From contig OZ035962.1 of NCBI GenBank assembly GCA_964034945.1, positions 85,271,942 to 85,335,941 of the forward strand: a stretch of DNA of 64,000 nucleotides. Reading direction: 5' to 3'. Shown here piece after piece: positions 9,917-21,726 of the stretch (positions within the stretch are counted from its first letter, which is position 1; each line of letters starts with the position of its first letter). The translations under genes were made by a program, and so were the position numbers. Source of the DNA: Chrysopilus asiliformis (Eukaryota; Arthropoda; Insecta; Diptera; Rhagionidae). The notes below the pieces were generated by a model. That model was not told where the DNA came from, did no database searches, and saw nothing but the letters and a program-made list of their open reading frames with translations.

Positions 9917-12900
9917 CTAAATATAGTTAAAATTATTGTTTTTTTGTTTAAAAATTCCGAACGTCATATTTGTAATTGACCGGCAATTAATTTTTAGTTG
10001 CAATTAGACAGTATTTTCTTGTCTGCTTTAGTTGAATTGTTTATCAAATATGAGGAAAATTTATAGATGGCTAATAGCAGGCCACGGAGTTCGTTTTTAC
10101 AACGGCTCGACACTCTTGGCAAGTTTGAGTGCTTTTGTCACGTTTTTTCTTTTGTTTATTCGACTTAAAATTATTTAACACCAAAAAAAAAAGACTATTA
10201 AAGATTAATAAGGCATTGTCTTGTCTTGATGAAAACAAAATTGTTTCCACTCCCTAAGCGTTTCCGTTATACACCCGAATTTTTTCGAGCGGTTTTATAT
10301 GAAAAAAATCGAGTTCGGGTGTTTTTCCGGAATAAATTTCTGAACTTCGTGTATTGTAAGCGGCATCTTAGGTTCTTGAAAAATGCCGCGTTGTAAGAAA
10401 CACTAACTACATATTAAAATGGGTATTTTATTCTTAATAAGTGGCACTTTTTGGGGTAAAACTTAAGTTTTTTCATTTATTTTTTAAGTTTTTACTTTTT
10501 TATAAGAAGTATAACAAAGTTTTGTATTCATAACGGCGACCGACTGGAGAACGGGGGCAGATAGAAACTTTCTGATCGGTACGAAACCTGTTTCAGGCAA
10601 AATTATGAGGATTTTCGTGCGTCTGTTTGTGAGTCTGTCCGTTGTACGTATCTTAGATAACTCGAGAACGCGTTGACCTAGCGATTTCAATTTTTTTGTG
10701 CAAAACAAAAATCATAGTTTTCTGTCAATTTTTGGGAGAGTAACGGTAGCTGTAACGAGTGTCAAACATTTTTTTTGAAAATGTCCTGTTTTAAAAAAAG
10801 AACATTCAAAACTTATGGGCTTTTAATAACTTGTGTGTATAATTTTTGGGAGGCTTAGGCGTCGTTGCAATTGCTAATTTATAAAATTGGGCGAGTAAAA
10901 TTTTGTGATTTTGCGTTGTATATCGAAATGAGACGTTGCAAATCAAGAAACTGTGAAAATGGCGAAAATTTAGGGTCGTGGAGGTCTGGCTTTATATGAA
11001 AAATATTTCTAACCGCATTGTAGTAAAAATCAAATTGTAGGAGGCCCGATATTAAGATTTTAACGTTTTTTTTCACCTAAAAGTTTGGACTTCCCTAATA
11101 TTTTTCTGATCTGCATTTATTGATCGTTTTTTAAATTCATTAAAATTGTTTCAAAAATTTTAACGTGCAGGTCGAATTTTGGTAGTAAAAACCCAATCGC
11201 GCAGCCCCGCAAACACTATCAGAAATCGAGCAAGACGACAGTCAACTATAACTACTTTTAAAACAAAAAATATTGTTACTGCCAAAAATTAGAAGAGATC
11301 GGATCAAAACAATTTTTTTGGTGACTTTTTAAGACCTCGCCTTTAGCATTTGCGGTTTCACATTAACTTCGATTTTTATCAAAATGAATTGCGGTGAAAA
11401 TTTCCTCTGCATATTTCTTGATTTCTTATCACAAAACCAAAAAAAAAATCGAAGCTTTATTGAAACTAAGCCAACACTTGATACCCACGTTAAAAACACT
11501 TTTTTCATTGCTGAACGTGCGATTTTTCCAACACCACGCAATTTTTAAATGCAAAACATTTCCATTTTTTGCTTCACTGAACAAAACATGTGAAGGTCGC
11601 AAATAATTACTAATCGGAGAATCGGAAAATGGAAATTTCTGAGTTTTTTTAGAGAATCCTCCAGTAAAAGGTAGAAGTTTTGACTAGCCTTTATTTATAT
11701 GATTATTTTTGGATTAAACATTTGTTTTTAGTGAAAATTTTGGGAAATAATGCAGAATATTGAAGGGTTTTTTTTTGAATTTTGTTTTTTGAAAGAAATT
11801 TGGAGTCCATTATAGGATCGTAATCGTTTTCTCTACTAACAAAAACAGGTATATCCCAATCGTTATTTCGTTTCTGGTTTACTATCGTATTCCATAATAT
11901 GGTAGTTTAGATTAATTTTAAATATTTTAACCATTAACACAGATTTTACAGCACATTTTTTTACTCTTTGTGATATTTTTTTTAAAGATCGAGGCATTTT
12001 TCGATTTAATTCAACCATTCCCAATTGAATCTTACCATAAAAATTAAATTACAGCAATTGAGCAAGAATTTATGATTGAATATCCTTTTCAGCCTCATAT
12101 CCAAAAATGCATTCAATCGACAGCATAAAAGCCGCCCTCGTTATCCAAAATTTCAAACAATTTCGTTGTGGAAAAATATTAAAACTCTCGCGTTTGACCG
12201 AAAATAAGCCAACAAAAGGTTAAAATTCTCTCATTAGCATAATTTTCCACCTGCGGAGCCACACACCTCGAATCCACGAATTGAACGCAAAAAAAAGAGT
12301 TGAACACAACGGATTGTTTTCGACCAATTTAAACCAACAACGAAATTTAACTGAAACCAAAAATTTAGAAACCAGAACAAACAGCCGCCACCGGGCCAGA
12401 GAGTCTAAAGTGCACAACGATCGGAAGGCATGGTCGATATATTACTGGCCAGCAGCAGCACTAGGGCTGAAAATTGATGCCCCTCACTATTGAATGGCAG
12501 TAAAGAGCAAACATATTAAAGCGGATTGAGCGCGTGCATTAATTACGGGAAAGTAATTGCGCGACTCCTCGTACTCATACATTTGGGGGAGACCGAACCA
12601 AATCATTTGGCCAGCACAACAAAAGAACCTTTCATCCACCCTCCGAGATAGCGCACAGGTGAGAATTCAATCCACTCCACTTATGCTTCTTCTGTCGTTG
12701 TTATTTTTTCTTTCATGTTTTATTAGAGTTTTTAATATTTTGGCTATTGTCATGTGTGTTTTTTGAACCGAGCATAAACCACGATTGTTAGGCCAGTATT
12801 AGAAGCTATGCTGCTGCGAGTGTCATTCATCCATCCGCGATTTTTTTCCATCCATGCGTCGTAAAATCGCTGGCAGTTAGGAAGAAGGAAATGGCGTCGA

Positions 12901-13678
12901 CAGAGCGTTACGGAATCATCATTGGGAAGTGAAAAGTGTCTATCGGACACAAGTATAACAGCGTAGGTTTGTAATCGGAGCGATGCGAATGAATGAATGA
13001 TAGATCGTACGGTGGTTGCAGGTGTTCAAATCGCAGGTTGTTGGCTGGCCAGTCTGTAGAAGGGTTTAGTTTTGTTCAAGGGTGGTTAGTCATTCATTAA
13101 GCTGCAGATCCATGTTTAAATATCGTTGACTGAGAGTTTTTTTTGTCGTATGTAAGATAAAATATGTTACACATTTAGGAGAGTCTACGGTAGTGTGGCG
13201 GCAATTAAAAAATCCATTCAAAAATTTTCAAAAACGCGGCACGAAAAGATGAATTTATTCCTGACTTTATTAAAAATGCTGAAATTTTTATTTAAATACG
13301 ACAATACAATTCTTAAAAAATACTTTTGCGTGTTATGATCTTCCACTAAGTCTATTTTCTTCGACTAACCACTTAACAGTGAATTCTACGCTTAATGTTT
13401 GATGGATATTTAAAAAATGACCCCAAGTTCCTGTTTTTGAAATCCAATTCATGATCGTTGCCGCTTCCATGCTGCAATTATAATTTTTTCCCACCTAATA
13501 CAACACTTTTTACCCTACCCTACGAGGTTATCAACAGTTGTTATAAAAATTTAAAACTTCCATCAATTTAACTGCTTTCCACCTTCATGTTTAATGGCTA
13601 TCGGACTGGACTCGTTAGTTGTTCACCTGGAAACATGCTTTTGTCATCACGTCCAGTGAAAAGAAACAATTTTTCGTG
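9917..13678. other. Intergenic / tetraspanin upstream region with a dispersed repeat
   Basis: This stretch should contain the missing first exon and promoter of the tetraspanin gene, but I could not identify them. It contains a copy of dispersed repeat family A (10515-10790) and a short hairpin around 10270-10325 (ACACCCGAA ... TTCGGGTGT). No other gene is supported. Confidence 0.5.
10515..10790 (+). repeat. Dispersed repeat family A, copy 1
   Basis: The copy shares long stretches with 32410-32915 (plus) and, reversed, with 51210-51475. Common landmarks in order are GTATTCATRACGG, GATAGAAACTTTCTGATC, ATGAGGAT, a (GTCT)n tract, GTACGTATCTTA, TTTCTGTCAA and GTAACG. The family looks like a LINE 3' end or a non-autonomous relative. 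Here the (GTCT)n tract is short. Confidence 0.75.
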
Positions 13679-13684
13679 TTTATT
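13679..13684 (-). terminator. Poly(A) signal AATAAA of Elp4
   Basis: AATAAA on the minus strand about 86 bp beyond the Elp4 stop codon, the first such hexamer downstream. Confidence 0.55.
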
Positions 13685-13769
13685 TGCATTTCTTTCGTAA
13701 CAAATCATTGAAAAACAAGCAAAAAATGGTGTTAAACATATGCACAAGGGCAGTTTCATTAATTTGAAT

Positions 13770-16644
13770 TCAGAACTCTAGGAGATTTTTTTTGCCGCTG
13801 GCGCAACTCACTGATGGCACGTTGTCGTCCTGTTCGCGTTGGTCGCTGTCTTGTAGCTCTGAAACAATTTAGAAAAGGTACGTTTTGATTAAGATTTAAA
13901 AATCTGTTTTAGGAAGAATTTTTTAAATAATATTGAGCAAAAAGACACATTTTTTTAATAGCAGAGCGTTTAATTTTCATCACAGAAGAGACATTATTTT
14001 TATTAGAGAAAGAGGTAATTTAGAGTGGTTAGTTCCGGTGTAAACATTAAAACGTTCATTGACCAGAAATTTAGTTTTTTTTGTCGGATTCCTCTCTGAA
14101 AATGACCAAGTTTCATTCAGTTTTTTTTTTTTAAGTTTATCCGTGTCTGATTGAGATTTACTACTATGGAGTAGTCTGATTGAGATTTACTACTATGGAC
14201 ATGTTTTACTATGGAGTTTAATTTTTTCTGTTGTTAATTTTATTCACATGAAAATATTTGTAGCTTCTCAACTATTAATCTGAAGAGGATAAAATTTGAC
14301 TGCAGACAACATTGATTTGCAAAAGACCAACCTTTTGAAAGGTTTTCTTTATGAAATTGCCGTAATTTAACTAATTATGGATTGGGAAAAACGAATATAA
14401 CGTCAAAAATTGTTTATTTTACAATATTTAAAACACAAGAAAACCTACAATTTTCAGGGACTAATTGTCAAATACTCTATATGATGACAGATAAAATGTT
14501 TATTTTAAAAAATCCATTTTTATAGGAGGGGGAAAGAAGTAGTTCGATAGGATTTCGATGTACGGAACGGTTATGTAAAATCCTATTCTAAACACATTTT
14601 ACCTTTATAAATTTTTCGATACGACCACCGTTTTCGAGAAAATAGAAAAAAAAGTATTCAATTTGTTTGGGGAACGGAGGAAGGAGTAGTCCAACTGGAT
14701 TTTGATGTATAGATAAGTTATGTAAAATTTAATTCTAAACACATTTCGTCTTTATAAATTTTTCGATACGATCCACAATTTTCGAGAAAACAGGAAAAAT
14801 GGATGAGAGAGGGGGGAAGTATTGATCTGATTGGATTTTTGTGTGTGGATGAGTTATTTAAAATCCTATTATAAACACATTTTATCTTAATAAATTTTTC
14901 AATATGGCTCACCGTTTTTAAAAAATTTGAAAAACTGTTTTATTTGTATGGGGGAGGGGGGAAGGAACGGCCCAATTTTGCTCGTTTAAGAACTTGGCCT
15001 AGCCATTTACGAGAAACGTAACTATACAAAATTTTAAGTCTCTAGTTCAATCCTTTCGACAGTTATGGTGTTCACTGACAGACGGACGGACATGCGGAAA
15101 TCAAAATCTTTTGTCATCCCTCTTGTAGTTCATTTTTGAGTACAATTGATTCAATGCGTGATTGTATAATAATCATAAAATTTCATGGTTGTAGCGCAAG
15201 TCGTTTTTGTGAAATCTAAATGACAGATGAAAGGAAATTTTTGAAAAACGAGTCAAATCGACCTGGGAAACGTTTTCATAAATACAATTCTTTTGCTATA
15301 CTACATACTTTATATAAGTAAAAATTTCGCTGAATTAAATTACTCAAAATAGTAATTTGAAGACAAATTAAATTGAAAAATTTCCATGTAATTAAATTCT
15401 TATACCTGGTGGTAAATGCAGTTTCTCGATGACAAACTTTTTCCTTCTCAATTTGAATGCTAAATCTGTGGTCTCGGGAGTAAAAACAGCCAAACAATTT
15501 AAGGCTACAATCTTTCTGATGTGCAGCAATCCGTTATACTCTTTGAATGCCGGATTTGTTTCTTTGTCTGACCCAGCAAACGCCTCCAACTCCACGCAGA
15601 AATCCACTAAATTTCTTATCCGATAGACGAGTTTCTCATCCTGAAAGTTGTCACAATTTTTTTTATCATTCTTAAGAGAAATTCACCAATAAAATACTAA
15701 CCAAATGCCTCACTAAATGCGTCGGAATTGTAACACAACAAACAGCCAATGACTGCCTAACTATGGACTTGAGAATCGTCAAGAATTTCAGTAATTCCTT
15801 GGCTATATTTTCACTATACCACAACGGAGATCCCAATGAGGATATGCAAATTCTTAGCACATTTTTATCATCACTGCTTTGTGCTGAATCGCTTATTGAA
15901 AACTTTGGCTCTTGTGCTTTCTTGGAAATCACCTTGAGAAGGATAGGACAGTTTGGATTTTCAAATACCGCTTTGGCTGACTCTTCCCGAGTTGTTTTTG
16001 TTCCCGACCAATACGTCTTATCGACTAATTCCAGAGTTTCCTCTGTTACTTGCTTTGTCAAATCGAAATTGTGGCCAATATGGACTGTACTTTGTTCCGA
16101 ATTGATTTGTGGAAGGTCGTTGTATCGCCAAGCTATTCTCAAGTCATCTGCCTTTGCTTCATTTACCGACGGAGAACCACCATGACTGGTGGAGGGAATC
16201 TCCACGGGAACGGGAAGTTTTTTCATCTGCAAAATACTCGTTAAATGTCAATTGAACTACGAAAAGTGATTGCTTACCAAATCAGGAGGATCGTCATCCA
16301 ACGAGGCACAAAAAACGGAATGCCCAGAGAAGACACCTTCGGCCAAGAAGTATTTGCACAGCACTTTTGAGTATGTGACGAATTTATCCTCTTCTACAAA
16401 ATAATCTTTTAGTAGATTTCGCTATATGGAAGTATTTAGTTTACCTATTAACAAAATTGATCCAATTGGAAGTCCTCCGCCTGCAAAAAACTTGTGAAAT
16501 TGATAAATTCTGAGCAAATTAATTTTACCCACCTATAATTTGATCTAGTGATGGATTTCCAGATGAACATAAAAGTTGACCATTCTGGACACTGGATCTC
16601 GTGCCAGGAATACTTTTTGCCGCTTTCCGCTTTTGGAAACTCAT
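13770..16644 (-). CDS. Elp4: Elongator complex protein 4 (six exons, complete)
   Basis: Elp4 is part of the Elp4-5-6 RecA-like ring of Elongator, which modifies wobble uridines of tRNAs. Exons on the minus strand: 16644-16533, 16480-16445, 16393-16278, 16226-15702, 15640-15406 and 13858-13770. The sum is 1113 nt, exactly 370 codons plus TGA, and every junction is GT-AG and in frame. Landmarks: N-terminal MSFQKRKAAKSIPGTRSS; GGGLPIGSILLIEED (about residues 38-52), the degenerate Walker-A site without the lysine, as is usual in Elp4; LRIAWRY (about 117-123); SSLGSPLW (217-224); IPTHLVRHL; the GSDKETNPAFKEYNGLLHIR block; LAFKLRRKKFVIEKLHLPP; and the C-terminal GKKNLLEF, which closely parallels the family's C-terminus. 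Human Elp4 is about 420 residues, so this copy is slightly short. The first four introns are 51-61 bp. The last is 1547 bp and carries a family B repeat. No defects were seen. Confidence 0.96.
14400..15120 (-). repeat. Dispersed repeat family B inside the last Elp4 intron
   Basis: Three to four tandem modules of roughly 110-170 bp are present in reverse orientation. Each contains the phrases CATTTTAYCTTTATAAATTT, TTCGATACGAYCCACCGTTTT and a GGGGGAAGGA block. The end nearest 15060-15115 carries the ACTGACAGACGGACGGACATG tract typical of the family. The same family recurs at 19080-20060, 37600-37870, 43260-43770, 48083-48648, 54600-55200 and 55384-55953. A small 26-bp tandem duplication (TGATTGAGATTTACTACTAT) lies just outside at 14149-14205. 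Confidence 0.75.
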
Positions 16645-16649
16645 GTTTT

Positions 16650-19075
16650 GGCGTGGCGAATCCCTGGGGCTCTCTTAAACTTTGAGGTTAGGTCAAATGT
16701 AAACAATGCGATTGTTTTTAATCATAACAAATATTGCCGATAGTTCTTATTGAAATTGTAATTGAAAAAGCATAAAACTTTTTAAGAAATAATTAAAATT
16801 AACAGAATAGCAAACTTCTACTGCACAACAATCAACTCTGATCGAAACGTCATTTTCGGTACTGCCACTTTGTATCATCCTCTCGAGTATGTTGAATACC
16901 AGCTAGAAACGCAGCTTTGATGCAAGACCGCTGGCGCCGCTGATGAATTTTTTACGAATTTAAATATTAGCGGTCTATAAAATTGCGGGAATTGCAATGC
17001 CACAGCGAAACAATGTAGGGCAATGCTCAAATTCTTGGAATATGCAGAATTTTATTGTATGTAGATACAATATATCAAATTTAGATAGATTGTTTGTAGA
17101 CTAATTTTAAAAATGTATATTTTCAAACTTAAACGAAACGTAAATACCGTTTATTAATCTTTAGACTCCTAATCTTTAGACATACAATCTCGGCGATTCA
17201 AATTTGTAGATTTCAAATAAATAACAAATATTTATAAACAAAAACCCATGATTGCAATGAAAAAATCTCGGTATTTTAAAGGTTAATAATTTCATTGAGA
17301 ACCTTTTCTCAACGATATTTTTTTTTAATTCCTCAGGAAATTTTTTGCTTTTTGACCTATAAGTGAAACTTACGACAAGCTCTTTCTGTTTTACAAATTT
17401 ATGAAAAAAATTTGCATTAAAAGACCCAAAAATATTTTGACGATTTTTTCTAGAAATATCCTCAATTAGTTTTTATTTGATTTAATATCATTTATCTTAA
17501 CTTATCGCAAATGTCCAGCGCTAAAAATGACCGGACAGGAAATCCAGCGTAAAAATGTTATGCAAATGTAGCTCATATATTTAAAACTACTATTATATTT
17601 ACTATTTAGTGTTCGATAAATAGCAGATCATTGTCGCTCGACCCTAACCTTGCTGTAATTTTGAGACAGTTCGAGTCGTCCTTAGATAACCTTAAATAAA
17701 ACATATTTATTTGCACCAAAAAGAATATTTGAAAGTGATGCGTTAAAACTCTTTTCATTAAACAAATGGAAAAAAATATTATACTTCGTGTAAGTAAAAA
17801 ATTCTAAAAAAGAAAAAATTAAGCAATATTAAACACAATTGAGGTATTTTCTATTTTGTATTACCTAGTTGAAATTTTTTGAAGATCCAATAAGTTTTTT
17901 CTATTTTTCTTGCATTTAGAAAAAAACTCCTTTTCTCTATTGGTAGATAATTACAAAACCAGATTGATGAAAGCAATGCTTCATCTAAAATTTAGGTAAT
18001 TCAGAAATTGATTCCTTGATAAATGGGATAATTACACCTCAAAAATCAAACATATTGCGCTATAATTACGAGCGCACGCTAAAAAAGGTTCAGCAAATTA
18101 GTTTCAAAAAAAAATTCCGAAAGGAAAGCAAAGCGGTTCAAAGAAAAGGATATGCAATCATCATGCAACTTCCTGCGTTTAAAAAAAAGGAAGAACGGAA
18201 AAAACATAAAAGCATCCTCGATTTAGCTTCGTGCGCCATTTCTCTCCTGTAATTTTCATCGGACAACGAAAATATTTATTGATCAAAAGAGGCAACTTTT
18301 TTTTCTTCCTGATTGCGTGTCCTTTTAAAATGTTGCAGTATCCCCTTTCATTGTTTCATGTTCATTCCTTTCAAATGCACTGAACTTAAAGGGATGGAAT
18401 GCACAGGATATTTTTTTTCAATAGCAGTTTTTTTGTGTAGTTGTTGCAATTTATTGAACCACACACACATGCACACATCTTAGAAAAAAAAAGAAAAAAT
18501 CTCTGGGCAGTGTCCAGTATATGAGGTGTCCTGCTGCGATAAGTTTCATCCCTTTTGCCATTGAGCTCCGAAATTGAAAGACTAGGAAAGGATCAACGAA
18601 ATGTTTTTATGCGATCGCTGCAAGTTGCACATTTCGCCCTTTTGCTGAATAGAAAGCATCCTGGGTTGAAACGCTCCGAAATTTTAAGGGTTGAACTGAG
18701 TTGCGTCCCATGAAAGGCGAATGAATTATTAGATGTTGCACAATTTTTTTTTTGTTTCTCCTTTTCTTTTCAGGGGGATTTTTTTTCCAGCGTGGTCATT
18801 TGAAATTACCAAGGGGTGCATTGGAAGGGATGCAATGGTCATCATTTCGATTTGGCAATTATCGAATGGCGTTCCAAATGTCCCAAGAGGTATAATGCCG
18901 CTTTTGGCGGTAAGAATCGAAGATTTGTAATTCGATGCAGCAGTGTTAGTGAATAAGAGTAGATTTGCACGAGTTTTTATTTAATTAACCGAGTATTTTC
19001 GACGTTAAAATTAGATGGAGAAGAGAAAAACGTTTTTTCATCAAGAAAATGCACACGAAAATGAAAGGATTTTCC
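16650..19075. other. Gene-poor stretch upstream of Elp4
   Basis: The Elp4 promoter should lie in the first few hundred bases, but I see no convincing TATA box or initiator. The rest is AT-rich with poly-A and poly-T runs and no frame resembling a known protein. Confidence 0.45.
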
Positions 19076-19079
19076 TGAA

Positions 19080-20065
19080 ATTGTTTTCTCCCCCTGCCCG
19101 TCTATCTGTCTGTCCGTGAACACCATAACTTTCGAAAGGATTAAACTAGAGATTTGAAATTTTGTATAGTTACGCGTTTCGTAATTGCTAGGCTAAGTGC
19201 TTGATCGGGCAAAATTGGACCATTCCTTCCTTCCCTACTGCACACAAACAAAACAGTTTTTCGCAATTTTCTTGAAAATGGTGAGTCATATTGAAAAATT
19301 TGTAAAAGTAAAATGTGTTTAGAATAGAAGTTTACATAACTCATTCATACATCAAAATACGATCGGACCTCTGCTTCTCCCCTCTCCCCTACAAATGGAA
19401 TACTTTTTTCCTCGAAAACAGTGCATCGTATCGAAAAATTGATAAAGGTAAAATATGTTTAGAATATGATTTTACATAACCGTTCAATATATCAAAATCC
19501 ATTCGAACCACTCCTTTGCCCCTCTCCTATACAAATGCATTTTTTAAATAAACGTTTTGTGTGCCATCATACAGAGTGTTTGACGATTGGCTTCTGGCAA
19601 TTGTAGCTTTTTTGTGTTTTTTTGGTAACAATTCTCTGGTTTTATAGTCAATCTAAGCTCTTGGGCCTGATGTTGACGGGTAGATTTTTAGCCAAAATAT
19701 TTTACTACTTTGCGACAGGACGCACCGTTTTTGAATAAAAACAAAAATTGTATAGTAAGGAGAAGGATTGATCTGATTGAATTTTGATGTAAGGAAGGGT
19801 TATGCAAAATTGTGTTTAGTTTAAACACTTTTGTCTCATAATTTTGTATCATTTTTGTCGATACGATGCACCGTTTTCTTCAAAATTGAAAAAAAACGTT
19901 TTCATTTGTATGGGGGAGGAAAGGAGAGAATTGGTGGTTCGATTAAATGTTAGCGTATGGAAGAGTGATGTAAAATCATATTCAAAATATATTTTTTTCG
20001 ATATAACGCACCGTTTTTGAAAAAAATATATAAAAAAGCGATTTCATTTGTGTAAGAGATGGGAG
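19080..20065. repeat. Dispersed repeat family B, two opposed copies
   Basis: The plus-oriented copy (19080-19625) starts with a CTGTCTGTCCGTGAACACC tract and continues with CGAAAGGATTAAACTAGAGA, two tandem 'CGAAAAC...ACAAATGGAATAC' modules, and an end similar to GACGATTGGCTTCTGGCAAT. A second, minus-oriented pair of modules follows at 19740-20065 (ATACGATGCACCGTTTTC, TTTGTATGGGGGAGG). The head-to-head arrangement suggests either two insertions or a rearrangement. Confidence 0.7.
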
Positions 20066-20096
20066 AGGGATCTTCGAAATAAAGAAAAATATAGCC

Positions 20097-20583
20097 TACT
20101 AGCTTGCATACCCGTCGTTGCCGGGTTAGGGTTAAGTTTTTTAAATTTTTTTTTTATGGTCTATGTTGGAGCTAAACTTTAGGCCAATCGGCTCGGTAGT
20201 TTCCCCGCGAAAGAGTAACATAGAGGGAAAACTAAGTTTCGAGATGACTTTACCCCCTCTCCTTACTCCCCCCCATCTCGGGCTAATTTTTAATGAGTCT
20301 ATGTTGGGACTGGACCCCCGACGAACATCTATGCCAAATTTCAGGCCAATCGGTTCTGTAGTTTCCCCTCGAAAGAGTAACATAGCGCCAAAACTAAGTT
20401 TCGAAATCACTTTACCCCCTCCCCTTACTCCCCCCACCCCTCACGATACTTTTCCGTATGCCTATGTTTTAACCAGAACTACCACAGACACTTATGTCAA
20501 ATTTCAAGGCAATCAGTTCAGTCGTTTTTGCGTGAAAGAGGAACAGACATACAGACAGACAGACACCAACTCATTTTTATATA
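20097..20583 (+). mobile_element. LINE (RTE-like) 3' tail, split by a mariner
   Basis: The block begins with CTAGCTTGCATACCCGTC-type sequence and contains two copies of a module of about 165 bp (phrases AGGCCAATCGG, GTAGTTTCC, CGAAAGAGTAACATAG, at 20172-20260 and 20337-20425). It then reads TCAAGGCAATCAGTTCAG and ACATACAGACAGACAGACA. This is the usual layout of RTE-type LINE tails in insects. The expected terminal TATTAGTATGAT follows at 21145, after the inserted mariner element, so the mariner came later. No coding part of the LINE is present. Confidence 0.6.
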
Positions 20584-21144
20584 CAGGGTGGGCCAGAATA
20601 GACGCGGGGGTTTGAATTCTTTATAAATTTTTTATTTTAGCGAAACCTATAATTTTTTTTTCAAATACATGTAGTTGATTGATGGGGAATATTTTTGGTC
20701 TAAACATGGAAAATTATATCCCGCAAGTGGTGGCCATTTTCTGCTTCGCAAATCCGTGCTCTTTCCAAGACATTTTCCATAACCTTTCGTGTTATGGCCT
20801 CGATTTCACTGCGAATGTTGGTTTTCAATTGGCTGATGGTTGTTGGCTTGTTGACGTACACCTTTTCTTTCAAATATCCCCAAAGGAAACAATCTGGAGT
20901 CGTTAGATCAGGTGAACGCGGAGGCCAATTGAAATCGCTTCTTTTCGAAATAATGCGTCCGCCAAACATGTCCCGTAAAAGAGCCATTGAGCCCACCGCC
21001 CACCGGTTCGTTGTTCTATTGTGTACAGGTCCATTTTAAATTGCCCAAGTCTTCTTAACAAAATGCTGAAACAAAATTAAAAAAATAAAAATAAAAATAA
21101 ATTATAAAGACTTCAAACCCCTGCGTCTATTCTGACCCACCCTG
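20584..21144 (-). mobile_element. Mariner-family deletion derivative, 561 bp, TA target duplication
   Basis: The terminal inverted repeats begin CAGGGTGGGYCAGAATAGAC and extend about 48 bp, with TA on both sides (20582-20583 and 21145-21146). On the minus strand a start codon at 21034 begins the transposase N-terminus (MDLYTIEQR). After about ten codons the sequence jumps, out of frame, to the C-terminal domain (20996-20700) with NWPPRSPDLTTPDCFLWGYL, KVYVNKPTTISQLKTNIRSE and a short end RDIIFHV. Only the third catalytic Asp (SPD) is left; the first two and the DNA-binding domain are deleted. It is non-autonomous and inserted into a LINE tail. Confidence 0.85.
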
Positions 21145-21726
21145 TATTAGTATGATGATTTTACAATCAGACATACACTGAAAAATTTAATAACCATCAC
21201 AGCTAAGAAAAATAGCATCTGGTGCTATTTATATAGCCGAAATCGTCACTGTGATTTTTTATAGTAAAAAATGCTATCAAAAATAACAAAATCAAATAGC
21301 ATTTAATGTCAGTTTCATAATCACTCTTCGCTTAAATGGCGCTAATTGCTATAAGTTTTTACTGATTACCAGCAGAATTTTCTAATAAAATAGCTTAAAG
21401 TGCTATCTGACGGTAGCAGATTCAGCTTAAAATATGGCAAAAAGTTATATGTAATTTTACATATCGTTTTTGAAAAAAGCTTCACCCTACATGGTTAAAA
21501 TTATTAGACTAACTTTTAATCTTATTTCTGGAATTCGACATTTTTTAATACTTTTTCTATTAAATTTCAATCCTCTCAGATTATTAACTACATTTTTAAT
21601 CAAACTTGTATTATTTTTCAATAACTTCTTAGAGTTTGATAGATTGAAAAAAAAGTATTACATTTAATACCAAATTTTTGCCCTGTACAAACTGCTTCAT
21701 TTTTCATTTGAGAGGTTTTAGATATT

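Noticed and set aside
15429..16244. Plus-strand proteins over Elp4
   Set aside because: Antisense shadows; the minus strand shows the Elp4 motifs and matching splice sites.
19141..19344. Conserved peptide family around FSRKLxKTV (also near 43344)
   Set aside because: The similarity between these frames comes from dispersed repeat family B, with no sign of codon-level conservation.
20141..20437. Gly-rich protein with VISKLSFxxMLLFRGETTEP repeats
   Set aside because: This is the duplicated module of a LINE tail read in one frame; the same phrases are non-coding repeats.
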